Origin: an uncultured Collinsella sp.
Lineage (GTDB): Bacteria > Actinomycetota > Coriobacteriia > Coriobacteriales > Coriobacteriaceae
Assembly (NCBI GenBank): GCA_900541245.1
Contig: UQIS01000008.1
Location: forward strand, 1 to 58,929
Direction of reading: 5' to 3'
Length of the DNA: 58,929 bases
Shown: one piece after another, positions 49,091 through 56,629 of the stretch
Position numbering within the stretch: position 1 is the first letter of the stretch
How the letters are laid out: each line of letters starts with the position of its first letter
Program-made: the position numbers and the translations under genes
Notes under the pieces: model-generated
What the model saw: only the letters and a program-made list of their open reading frames with translations
Database searches by the model: none
Told to the model about the DNA's origin: nothing

Positions 49091-50359
49091 CTAGGAACGG
49101 TAGTCGCCGTTAATGGAGATGTACTCGTGCGTGAGGTCGCAGGTCCACACGGTCGTTGCCGCGGCGCCCGCGCCCAGGTCGGCCGAGATCACGATCTCGG
49201 GTGCCTCAAAGCGACGCAGCGCCTCGTCCTCGTCAAAGGGAACGGTCAGGCCATCGCGGCAGACGGGCATACCCATCATGTCGATGGACACATCTTCTTG
49301 GTTAAACTGCACGCCGCACTTGCCGAGCGCCATGGCAACGCGGCCCCAGTTGCAGTCGTGGCCGGCGATGCAGGTCTTGACGAGCGGTGAGTTGGCAACA
49401 GCACGGGCGGCGATATCGGCCTCCTCGTCGTTCGCGGCGCCGGTGACGTTAACCGTCACGAGCTTGGATGCGCCCTCGCCATCTGCGGCGATGTTGCGCG
49501 CCAGGCTCTCGCACACCTCATGCACGGCAAAGGCTAGCTCGTCAAAGGCGTCAGAGCCCTCGACAATAGGCTCGGCATCTGCGGCAGCAGCGCCGGAGGC
49601 AAGCATGATGCAGGTGTCGTTAGTCGAGGTGTCGGAATCGACCGTTACCTTGTTGAAGGTCTGTTTGACGGTCGAGAGCAGCAGGGAGTGGAGAGCCTCC
49701 GGCTCGACGGGGGCATCGGTAGAGATGACCGCGATCATGGTTGCCATGTTGGGCATGATCATGCCCGAGCCCTTGCACATACCGCCCACCGTATAGGCAT
49801 TGCCTGCGTGCCCCGCGGCCTCGCTGCGGTAACACACGGCATACTCCTTGGAGTGCGTGTCGGTCGTCATGATAGCGCGGGCGGCATCGGCGCCACCGTG
49901 GGCGGAAAGCGCCTCGTAGGCAGCAGGAACGGCGGTCTCAAACGTGTCGATCGGCAGAATCTGACCAATTACGCCCGTGGAGGCGACCAAAATCTGCTGG
50001 GGCTCGCAGCCGATGACCTGCGAGGCGATGTTGCAGGTCTCGCGCGCGCAGGCAAGACCGGTCTCACCCGTGGCAGCGTTCGCGTTGCCGGAGTTGATTG
50101 AAACACCGGCGATGGTGCCATAGCCCTTATCGACACCGCCCAGATTGGCGCGGCTCACCTGCACAGGCGCCGCACAAAAGCGGTTAGTCGTAAACACGCC
50201 GGCCCCGGGACAGGGTTTATCGGGCACGACGAGCGCGTAATCCAGGCGCTCGGGATTCTTGCGGAATCCGGCATGGATGCCCGCCGCCTTAAAGCCGGCT
50301 GCCGCCGTTACGCCGCCCCCTACGGCACGGATCTTAATATCGAACTGCTCAGCATTCAT
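49091..50359 (-). CDS. argJ: Bifunctional glutamate N-acetyltransferase/ornithine acetyltransferase
   Basis: This is a 422-residue protein that self-cleaves between Ala and Thr in MIMPNMATM; the Thr becomes the nucleophile. SGNANAATGETGL and TVDSDTSTNDTCIMLASGAA are conserved. ArgJ transfers acetyl from acetylornithine to glutamate, so the pathway is cyclic and argA/argE are not required. The N-terminal GGVTAAAGFKAAGIHAG fits a bifunctional form. It starts behind AAGGAG, after an internal terminator that follows argC. Confidence 0.95.
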   Translation of the reverse strand: MNAEQFDIKIRAVGGGVTAAAGFKAAGIHAGFRKNPERLDYALVVPDKPCPGAGVFTTNRFCAAPVQVSRANLGGVDKGYGTIAGVSINSGNANAATGETGLACARETCNIASQVIGCEPQQILVASTGVIGQILPIDTFETAVPAAYEALSAHGGADAARAIMTTDTHSKEYAVCYRSEAAGHAGNAYTVGGMCKGSGMIMPNMATMIAVISTDAPVEPEALHSLLLSTVKQTFNKVTVDSDTSTNDTCIMLASGAAAADAEPIVEGSDAFDELAFAVHEVCESLARNIAADGEGASKLVTVNVTGAANDEEADIAARAVANSPLVKTCIAGHDCNWGRVAMALGKCGVQFNQEDVSIDMMGMPVCRDGLTVPFDEDEALRRFEAPEIVISADLGAGAAATTVWTCDLTHEYISINGDYRS

Positions 50360-50392
50360 CGTCTTTATGGCTCCTTATGTCAAACAAAAAAG

Positions 50393-50464
50393 GGGCATCG
50401 GTTGGTGCGCCATGCCAGCCACAATCATGAGACCAGCTTAAAAGTGGCGCCCCACTCGATGCCC
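50393..50464 (-). terminator. Internal terminator between argC and argJ
   Basis: GGGCATCG (50393-50400) pairs with CGATGCCC (50457-50464), and inside it TGGTGCGCCA (50403-50412) pairs with TGGCGCCCCA (50445-50454) with one mismatch, giving about 18 paired bases. On the minus strand six T follow, directly after the stem. It should cut transcription of the downstream argJBD genes to a fraction of that of argC. Confidence 0.8.
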
Positions 50465-50493
50465 GATTACCAAATCGCTAACAATCGAATGTG

Positions 50494-51564
50494 CTACACC
50501 GGGCACGCCACTGTGGGCAAGCCTCGTCGCTCGTCAAAGCCAAAGACGATGTTGGCGCACTGGACCGCCTGGCCTGCTGCGCCCTTGCACAGATTGTCGA
50601 TGGCGCCCGTAGCCACCAGAACGCCCGCGCGCTTGTTGAGCGCGAGGCCAATCTGGGCGGCATTGGTGCCGACGACCGAGGCCGTCTTGGGCTGCTGGCC
50701 GGCATCGAGCACGCGCACAAAAGTGCGGCCGGCGTAGAACTGCTTGTAATGGTCGACGACGTCCTCAAGGGTCAACGTGTCGAGAGCCTGCGGCGCGAGC
50801 GGCAGCGTCACCGTGGAGAGCAGACCGCGCTTGAGCGGTGCCAGATGCGGGGTGAAGACGATGCGGTCGGCCAGGCCAAGTATCTGCTCGATCTCGGGCG
50901 TATGACGATGCTTGCCCACGCCATAGGCTTCCAGGTTCTCGTCTGCGCTGCAAAAATGGGTGCGGGCGTTACAGGACTTACCGGCACCTGTCACGCCGCT
51001 GATAGCGTCAACGACCACGGGGCCGCTCTCGGCCACCCAGCCCGCACGCACGGCAGGCGCGGCAGCAAGGCTCGTTGCGGTGGGATAGCAACCGGCGCAG
51101 GCAACCAGTACGGGCTTGCCATCGGCGTGGTCGGATGCAGCGGTCTCCAAGTCCTGGCAGAACAGCTCGGGCAGGCCAAAAGCGCGGGTCTTGAGCAGCT
51201 CGGGGCTCATGTGCTCGGCGGCATACCACGCCTCGAACACGGCCGGATCGCTCAGGCGGTAGTCGGCAGACAGGTCGAAGCAGGAAACGCCTGCGGCAAG
51301 CAGGGCGGGCACCTGCGCCATGGCGGCGGTGTGCGGCACGGCCAAAAAGACAGCGTCGCAGGATGTAAGCTCGGGAGCATCGTGCGTCGTGAAGACAAGA
51401 TCGCTTACGCCGGCGAAGCTCGGGTACACCGCAGACAGCGGTTGGCCGGCATCGGCATTGGACGTGATGGCGACAAGTTCAAACTCGGGATGGCCGAGTA
51501 CGAGGCGAATGAGCTCGGCACCGGCATATCCTGCCGCACCGACGATTCCAACCTTCAAAGACAT
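50494..51564 (-). CDS. argC: N-acetyl-gamma-glutamyl-phosphate reductase
   Basis: This is a 356-residue NADPH-dependent reductase. The Rossmann motif is VGIVGAAGYAGAELIRL. The catalytic Cys is in VACAGCYPTATSLAAAP, and HRHTPEIEQIL with FTPHLAPLKRGLLST gives the His site. It is the first gene of the arginine operon, started by ATG at 51564 with GGAG upstream. The ArgR-like sites at 51651-51685 lie in its promoter region. Confidence 0.96.
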   Translation of the reverse strand: MSLKVGIVGAAGYAGAELIRLVLGHPEFELVAITSNADAGQPLSAVYPSFAGVSDLVFTTHDAPELTSCDAVFLAVPHTAAMAQVPALLAAGVSCFDLSADYRLSDPAVFEAWYAAEHMSPELLKTRAFGLPELFCQDLETAASDHADGKPVLVACAGCYPTATSLAAAPAVRAGWVAESGPVVVDAISGVTGAGKSCNARTHFCSADENLEAYGVGKHRHTPEIEQILGLADRIVFTPHLAPLKRGLLSTVTLPLAPQALDTLTLEDVVDHYKQFYAGRTFVRVLDAGQQPKTASVVGTNAAQIGLALNKRAGVLVATGAIDNLCKGAAGQAVQCANIVFGFDERRGLPTVACPV

Positions 51565-51650
51565 ATCAGACTCCTTGTCTGCGATTTATGCACCGATGCG
51601 CATTTCGCAGCGGTCGTTATGAAGTGGGTTGAAACTTTAGCACCAAAAGA

Positions 51651-51685
51651 TGCATTTATACGCAAATCTTTTGCATATTCATGCA
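51651..51685. promoter_or_regulatory. Paired ArgR-type operators upstream of argC
   Basis: TGCATTTATACGCA (51651-51664) and TGCATATTCATGCA (51672-51685) are 14-mers of TGCAT-N4-ATGCA type that start exactly 21 bp apart, the spacing of paired 18-bp ARG boxes with a 3-bp gap. A TATAAA sequence overlaps the first site on the minus strand, so repression by ArgR with arginine would block the argC promoter. Confidence 0.75.
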
Positions 51686-51733
51686 TTGAAACAAACCAGA
51701 CACATTCACGCGAAGGAATTGACAAATAACAAT

Positions 51734-51784
51734 GGGCCCCATATCGCCCGGTGCACTTTGCGGTGCCGTTGCGATGTGGAGCCC
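51734..51784 (-). terminator. Imperfect hairpin after the first flavin-reductase-like gene
   Basis: GGGC, CCA and ATCGC pair with GCGAT, TGG and GCCC around an inner GGTGC-rich loop, with two mismatches. It is about 46 bases past the stop at 51831 and could end that transcript. Confidence 0.45.
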
Positions 51785-51830
51785 GACATAGACGGGTATT
51801 TAAATTGTTGGGGTCGGCAGGAGAACTCTT

Positions 51831-52241
51831 TTAGATCTCGACCGGCACCCATTCGTCGTGGTTGCAAATGAAGGCCTCCGGCTCCTCGACGCTAAAGAAG
51901 ACGAGCGTGGGATCGGCTGCGCCCTCGTAGTGCTCGCCTAGGCGCTCTAGGTGCTTCCAGCCAGCCTCGCGCATATCGGGGGCAGCCTGGTCATCCAAGC
52001 CGGCGCGCCCGCGCAAAATGAGCCAGCCATGGCCCGGCCACCAACTCGTGGCCTCAAAGCGCTGGTTTTGCAGCAGCTCCTGCCACACATCTTTGGTGTG
52101 TGCCGTCACAAACCACAGCTTGCCACCCTGAATCTGCGCAAACGAAAACGGACGCACATGCGGCTGCCCATCCACGCTCGTCGCCAGATACCACGCCGGC
52201 ACCGACGTCAGATACTCCAACACCGTATTCAATCCGTCCAC
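51831..52241 (-). CDS. Pyridoxamine 5'-phosphate oxidase-like protein
   Basis: This is a 136-residue protein. The start is GTG at 52241, 6 bases after AGGAG; the upstream GTG (52256) overlaps that site. VPAWYLATSVDGQPHVRPFSFAQI and LWFVTAHTKDVWQEL are the FMN-binding split-barrel core. WWPGHGWLILRGRA gives the second strand pair. Enzymes of this fold reduce or oxidise flavin-linked substrates. A close paralogue lies 51 bases upstream (52293-52739), so the two arose by tandem duplication. The substrate is unknown. Confidence 0.82.
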   Translation of the reverse strand: MDGLNTVLEYLTSVPAWYLATSVDGQPHVRPFSFAQIQGGKLWFVTAHTKDVWQELLQNQRFEATSWWPGHGWLILRGRAGLDDQAAPDMREAGWKHLERLGEHYEGAADPTLVFFSVEEPEAFICNHDEWVPVEI

Positions 52242-52292
52242 GTTTTCTCCTGCCACTAGCTAATTTGGAACGGGTAGTTAATGTGAGACACG

Positions 52293-52739
52293 CTAGAGCT
52301 CCAGGCGCTCTTCGCTGCCGTCGATATCACAGAAGCGGGCGGCGATATTGCGCACCGAGAAGAACGCAAGGCGACCGTCGTTGGCGCTCTCGTGATCTTC
52401 GCCGATGCCCACCATGTGCTTAAAGCCGGCTTGGCGCACCCGGTCGCTCACGACCGCGTCGTCCTCGAGCGCGGCCTCGCCAGTCAGCACAATCCAACAC
52501 TCCCCCGGTTTCCAACCCGAAACCTCAAACTTAGGGTTCGCGCTAAGCTCGGCCCACACGTCCTTATCGCGCGAGGTGCAAAACCACAGCTTGCCATCAT
52601 CGACCATGGCAAACGAGAACGGCCTCACGCGCGGCTGATGTCCGTCCGTCACGTCGATCGTGGCGAGATACCACGCCGGAATACGCCTAAGATACGAACA
52701 GGCGCGCTCGAGCTGCGCCGTGCGGTCGTTGTCGGTCAT
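52293..52739 (-). CDS. Pyridoxamine 5'-phosphate oxidase-like protein, paralogue
   Basis: This is a 148-residue protein aligning with the gene at 51831 along most of its length: IPAWYLATIDVTDGHQPRVRPFSFAMV, LWFCTSRDKDVWAEL and GWKPGECWIVLTGEA. It differs in an N-terminal extension (TDNDRTAQLERACSYLR) and a C-terminal EERLEL. Heterodimer formation is conceivable. It belongs to the flavin-binding split-barrel family; the substrate is unknown. Confidence 0.82.
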   Translation of the reverse strand: MTDNDRTAQLERACSYLRRIPAWYLATIDVTDGHQPRVRPFSFAMVDDGKLWFCTSRDKDVWAELSANPKFEVSGWKPGECWIVLTGEAALEDDAVVSDRVRQAGFKHMVGIGEDHESANDGRLAFFSVRNIAARFCDIDGSEERLEL

Positions 52740-52769
52740 AGGGACCCCTTTCCTGCGCTCAAATCGCGC

Positions 52770-53570
52770 CTAAACAAGTTGAAGATTGATGACGATGACG
52801 CAGATGAGCAGCAACGCCGTCACCACCGCCGCCAACGCATCGCCGCGGCCAAATGCAAGCGCATGCAGACGCGTGCGTCCCTGCTCGCCATGATAGCAAC
52901 GGGCATCCATGGCGGCAGACAACGTCTCGGCATGACGGAACACACCCGTGAACAGCGGAATCGCCACACTGCCAAGCATACGAACGCCGCCGAGCGGGCC
53001 TCCCGTCACGCGCGCACCGCGGCTTGTCTGCGCATCGGCCGTCTGCTTCATCTCGGTGGCAAACTGCGGCATAAAGCGCAGCGCGATGCCCATGATCATG
53101 CCGAGCTCGTGCGCAGGAAGTCCCACACGCGCAAACGGCGCGAGCAGGCGCTCGAAGCCCGCGGTGAGGTCGAGCGTCGGTGTGGTGAGCGTGATAGCGC
53201 TCATACCGGCCATCATCAAGGTCAGGCGGCACGCCATAAAGGCAGCGGAATGCAGCGAGCCCTCGCTTATCTGCAAAAAGCCGAGCTGCCACAGGATGCG
53301 CCCGCTCTGGTCGGAAAACAGGTTGAGCACCGCGACCACCGCGACGATCGCCAGCAGCGGCGCCATCGATGACAGGACGCGACGAGCCGGCACCCGGGAC
53401 ACGGCATAGATCAGGACAACGAAGATTGCGACCGGGACCAGTCCGCGGAAGCTACTGACCGTGAGCGTCGTGGTCAGAAACACAAAGCCCAAGAGCAACT
53501 TGGTTCGCGGGTCCAGGCGGTGGATTGCACTATCGCCGGGATAGTAGCTGCCAAACGAAAACGCCTCCAT
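52770..53570 (-). CDS. ecfT: ECF transporter membrane subunit EcfT
   Basis: This is a 266-residue protein with about five membrane helices. The two coupling-helix motifs are TADAQTSRGARVTGG and AMDARCYHGEQGRTRL; the SRG and ARG-type Arg residues contact the ATPases. The energy-coupling module is completed by the fused EcfA. It starts in a TAATG overlap with the EcfA gene, so the operon ribU-ecfA-ecfT is tightly coupled. Confidence 0.93.
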   Translation of the reverse strand: MEAFSFGSYYPGDSAIHRLDPRTKLLLGFVFLTTTLTVSSFRGLVPVAIFVVLIYAVSRVPARRVLSSMAPLLAIVAVVAVLNLFSDQSGRILWQLGFLQISEGSLHSAAFMACRLTLMMAGMSAITLTTPTLDLTAGFERLLAPFARVGLPAHELGMIMGIALRFMPQFATEMKQTADAQTSRGARVTGGPLGGVRMLGSVAIPLFTGVFRHAETLSAAMDARCYHGEQGRTRLHALAFGRGDALAAVVTALLLICVIVINLQLV

Positions 53571-55474
53571 TAGCAGCCCTCCTCTCGCGCGACCGTCTTG
53601 GATTTAGCAATGTCCGCGACGTTAGAAGGACCGTCCGAGCGACCGATAAGCAGGTCCACCAACTCGTCTGCCAGCGACTCAACCGTATAGAGGCCGTCAA
53701 AGCGCAGCGGCACGCCCGCTTCCGCGAGCGCCAGCGCCATGCGCTGGGCAGCGGGAACACCCAAGCCAATCGACTTGAGCTCATCCGCATGCGCAAAAAC
53801 CTGAGCGGGCGTACCCTCGGCAAACACCGTGCCCTCGTTCATCACGACAATACGGTCGCAGCAATTGGCAAGGTCATCCATACTGTGCGAGACCATGACG
53901 ACGGTCAGGCCCCCATGGTGAAGTCGATCGATGAGCTCCAGGAAATCACTGCGCGCCGCCGGATCGAGCCCCGCCATGGGCTCATCGAGCACCAGGACCT
54001 CGGGCTCCATGGCGAGCACGCCGGCAAACGCCACGCGCCGCTGCTGCCCGCCCGAAAGCTCAAAGGGGCTCTTGTCGCCCACCGTGGCCAGGTCGAGGCC
54101 CACGCGCGCGAGCGATGACTCAACGCGGCGGGCAACCTCGGCCTGCGACAAGCCAAGGTTATGCGGACCAAATGCCACGTCCTGTGCCACGGTCTCGGCA
54201 AACAGCTGACGCTCTGGATACTGAAACACCACGCCGACCTTTGCCTTAACCGCGGCGGCGTCTTTCTTGCTTGATAGGTCGAGCCCCAGCGCGTAAACGC
54301 TCCCCTCCTGCGGGCGGATTAATCCGTTGAGGTGCTGGACCAGTGTGGATTTACCCGAACCGGTATGGCCTGCTAGCCCCAGGAACTCGCCGCGGCGCAC
54401 CGTCAAAGACACGTCGCGCAGTGCCCACGGACTGCTGGGGTCGTTGCCCCAGAGAGCCTGTTTGTTCGATGCGCCCTCGGTGGCTGAGCGCTTGTGCCAA
54501 CGGCGACGCTCGCGGGCGCTCAGCGAATAGCTATACGAAAGGTGCGAAATCTCGATGACAGGCTCCAGCGCGTCTGCGCCATCGATTGCAGAGGAGACGC
54601 TGTCGGGAATGCGATGATCGGATGCGAAAGGCCGCCCGGCGATGCCTGTCCTACTCCGCTCGGCATAAGCCTGCGCTATATCGGCGACCATATCCGCCTC
54701 GCGCACCCGTGCGCAAATGGGCACGCCCTTCGCGCAAAGCGCCCTGCCAAGACAGCACGATGCCGGCATATCCAGGTTCAGCCGCGCGAGTTCGTCCGCC
54801 CGCGTCAAGATCTCCTCGGGCGTACCGAGCATGGCAACGCGGCCCGCTTGGAAGACAGCAACGCGATCGGCCTCAGCGGCCTCCTCCATAAAGTGCGTAA
54901 TCATCACGATGGTCATGCCGCGTTCGTGCAGCGCGTGACAGGCCTTCATAAGGCCCTTGCGCCCGCGCGGATCGAGCATCGAGGAAGCCTCGTCCAATAT
55001 GAGCACGCGCGGTTCCATGGCGAGCACGCCGGCAAGCGCAACGCGCTGCTTTTGTCCGCCCGAGAGAGCGTGGGTCTCGTGGCGCTCAAAGCCCACCAGA
55101 CCCACGGCCTTCAGCGGCTCGCGCACGCGCTGCGCAATCTGGGCCGATTCGACCCCTAAGTTCTCGGGACCAAACGCAACATCGTCCTCGACAAGCGTCG
55201 CCACCAGCTGATCATCGGGATTCTGGAACACCATGCCCGCAGTCGAGCGGATGTCGTAGACCAGCTCGGGATCGGACGCGTCCATGCCGTTGACGCACAC
55301 CGTTCCCGCATCGGGCTGCAGCAGCGCGTTCAAATGCTTGGCAAACGTCGACTTGCCCGACCCGTTTCCGCCGAGGATGCAGAAAAACTCGCCATCCTCG
55401 ATGTTCAGATCGATGCCATCGAGCGCCGATGCAGCACCGTCATAGCTAAAGGAAACGCCCCGACACTCAATCAT
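53570..55474 (-). CDS. ecfA: Fused double ATPase EcfA1-EcfA2
   Basis: This is a 634-residue protein with two ABC domains on one chain. Domain 1 (residues 1-240) has GGNGSGKST, HALSGGQKQRVALAG and LILDEASS. Domain 2 (about 310-560) has GHTGSGKST, FELSGGQQRRVAFAG and LVLDEPMAGLD. A linker of about 70 residues with a short basic patch (SARERRRWHKRSATEG) joins them. In most bacteria EcfA1 and EcfA2 are separate. It overlaps ribU by an ATGA junction and ecfT by TAATG. The module may also serve other S components encoded elsewhere. Confidence 0.95.
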   Translation of the reverse strand: MIECRGVSFSYDGAASALDGIDLNIEDGEFFCILGGNGSGKSTFAKHLNALLQPDAGTVCVNGMDASDPELVYDIRSTAGMVFQNPDDQLVATLVEDDVAFGPENLGVESAQIAQRVREPLKAVGLVGFERHETHALSGGQKQRVALAGVLAMEPRVLILDEASSMLDPRGRKGLMKACHALHERGMTIVMITHFMEEAAEADRVAVFQAGRVAMLGTPEEILTRADELARLNLDMPASCCLGRALCAKGVPICARVREADMVADIAQAYAERSRTGIAGRPFASDHRIPDSVSSAIDGADALEPVIEISHLSYSYSLSARERRRWHKRSATEGASNKQALWGNDPSSPWALRDVSLTVRRGEFLGLAGHTGSGKSTLVQHLNGLIRPQEGSVYALGLDLSSKKDAAAVKAKVGVVFQYPERQLFAETVAQDVAFGPHNLGLSQAEVARRVESSLARVGLDLATVGDKSPFELSGGQQRRVAFAGVLAMEPEVLVLDEPMAGLDPAARSDFLELIDRLHHGGLTVVMVSHSMDDLANCCDRIVVMNEGTVFAEGTPAQVFAHADELKSIGLGVPAAQRMALALAEAGVPLRFDGLYTVESLADELVDLLIGRSDGPSNVADIAKSKTVAREEGC

Positions 55475-56061
55475 GCGCGGCCTTTGACCTGGTCCTTTTT
55501 AGGCGTGATGAGGTTGGAGACCGCCTTGTACACCGCCAGCGTCAACACCGAGTTGAGCACGGTCTTGATGAGGTTGAACGGCAGCACGGCGGGAATCATG
55601 AGCGGGGCGATCACATTGACCGAGCCATACCAGAACCAAACGCCGATGGTCAGGTTCGCGACCATGGACAGCGCCGTAGCGGCAATGACGCCGAGCGCCA
55701 GGCCAATCACGGCACCCTTGTAGGTGTGCATCTTCTGATAGACGATAGCCGCAGGCAGAATATAGCCCAGCGTGGCAACCAAGTTCATAAGCGCGCCGAC
55801 CCAGTCACCCGTGGTGAGCGCATGGATGACGATCGCCATGGCGGCAACGGCAGTGCCGGCACCAGGACCATACGCAAATCCACACACCATCGCCGGCACC
55901 AGCGACGGGTCATACGTCAAAAACGGCGCCGAGGGAAGGATGGGCAGCTGCACGTACATAAACAGGGCGCCCAAGGCGCACATCAACGCCATGGTAACGA
56001 GCTGTTTGGTGCTCCACCTATTCGTGTTCTCAAAATGGATATGCTGCGACTGTTCAGACAT
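55471..56061 (-). CDS. ribU: Riboflavin ECF transporter S component RibU
   Basis: This is a 196-residue membrane protein with about six helices. The ATG at 56061 follows AGGTGATC; an ATG further upstream is inside the riboswitch. QLVTMALMCALGALFMYVQLPILP, then YDPSLVPAMVCGFAYGPGAG, fits the RibU family. The FMN riboswitch immediately upstream makes riboflavin the expected vitamin. RibU works with EcfT and EcfA, encoded downstream. The window does not show whether riboflavin synthesis genes are present. Confidence 0.9.
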   Translation of the reverse strand: MSEQSQHIHFENTNRWSTKQLVTMALMCALGALFMYVQLPILPSAPFLTYDPSLVPAMVCGFAYGPGAGTAVAAMAIVIHALTTGDWVGALMNLVATLGYILPAAIVYQKMHTYKGAVIGLALGVIAATALSMVANLTIGVWFWYGSVNVIAPLMIPAVLPFNLIKTVLNSVLTLAVYKAVSNLITPKKDQVKGRA

Positions 56062-56073
56062 AAGATCACCTGC

Positions 56074-56256
56074 CTCTTTCATCCGGACTCTAACCGTTGG
56101 TACTGGGATCTCACCAGTTCAGCCGGCATGCGAACCAACGCACGCACGGGTCGCGGACTCATCGGCTCAGTCGCAGACACCTCGCCTGCGCCACGGCGCC
56201 CCTTTGGCACCGCCCGATTTACCACCAGTGGGGAATTTCACCCCGCCCTGAAACAG
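56074..56256 (-). promoter_or_regulatory. FMN riboswitch of the ribU operon
   Basis: Read on the minus strand, the conserved RFN blocks appear in order: AGGGCGGGGTGAAATTCCCC, ACTGGTGGTAAA, GAACTGGTGAGATCCCAGTA and AGAGTCCGGATGAAAGAGG. P1 closes between TTTCA and TGAAA. The 3' side of P1 runs into the AGGCAGGTGATC ribosome site of ribU, so FMN probably blocks translation initiation. One stem (P3) carries a longer insertion than the shortest examples. Confidence 0.95.
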
Positions 56257-56369
56257 CAATTGCAAGTGTAGCACCAGTAGGCTTTCGCGCAAGTATGCCA
56301 TGGGTAATTTATGGCGGGGACCAGTTACCGCAACAACCACGTTCCCCACCCGTCCCAAAGTAACGCGCC

Positions 56370-56390
56370 TTTCGCGGCAAAGCCGCGAAA
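56370..56390. repeat. Short hairpin TTTCGCGGC
   Basis: TTTCGCGGC (56370-56378) pairs perfectly with GCCGCGAAA (56382-56390) around AAA. It lies in the gap between the riboswitch and the large palindrome; nothing else was recognised in 56257-56464. Confidence 0.6.
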
Positions 56391-56464
56391 CAGCGACCGG
56401 GACACGTATCCCCATCAGCCACGACCTTCTCCGCGAGCCGACCTCAAGGCCGTAAACACTGGGG

Positions 56465-56599
56465 ATCCGGGGGCGTGACGGGGTTTCTCTCCGGAACATT
56501 CCGCAGGACGCAAAGAGGCTCCGCAGCGCGAAGCGCGATGCGGAGCCTCTTTGCATGTCCGAGGACGTTCCGGAGAGAAACCCCGTCACGCCCCCGGAT
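56465..56599. repeat. 135-bp nested palindrome downstream of groEL
   Basis: A perfect 33-bp inverted repeat (56465-56497 and 56567-56599) encloses two 12-base spacers and a perfect 16-bp inner repeat (GCAAAGAGGCTCCGCA, 56510-56525, and its complement, 56539-56554). The centre is GCGC-GAA-GCGC. The 12-base spacers each contain a small hairpin (TCC/GGA), so DNA or RNA could fold into a four-armed shape. It lies 30 bases past the groEL stop. Confidence 0.85.
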
Positions 56600-56629
56600 T
56601 CCCGGTGGGAGTTCTAGACCTTGTCGGCC

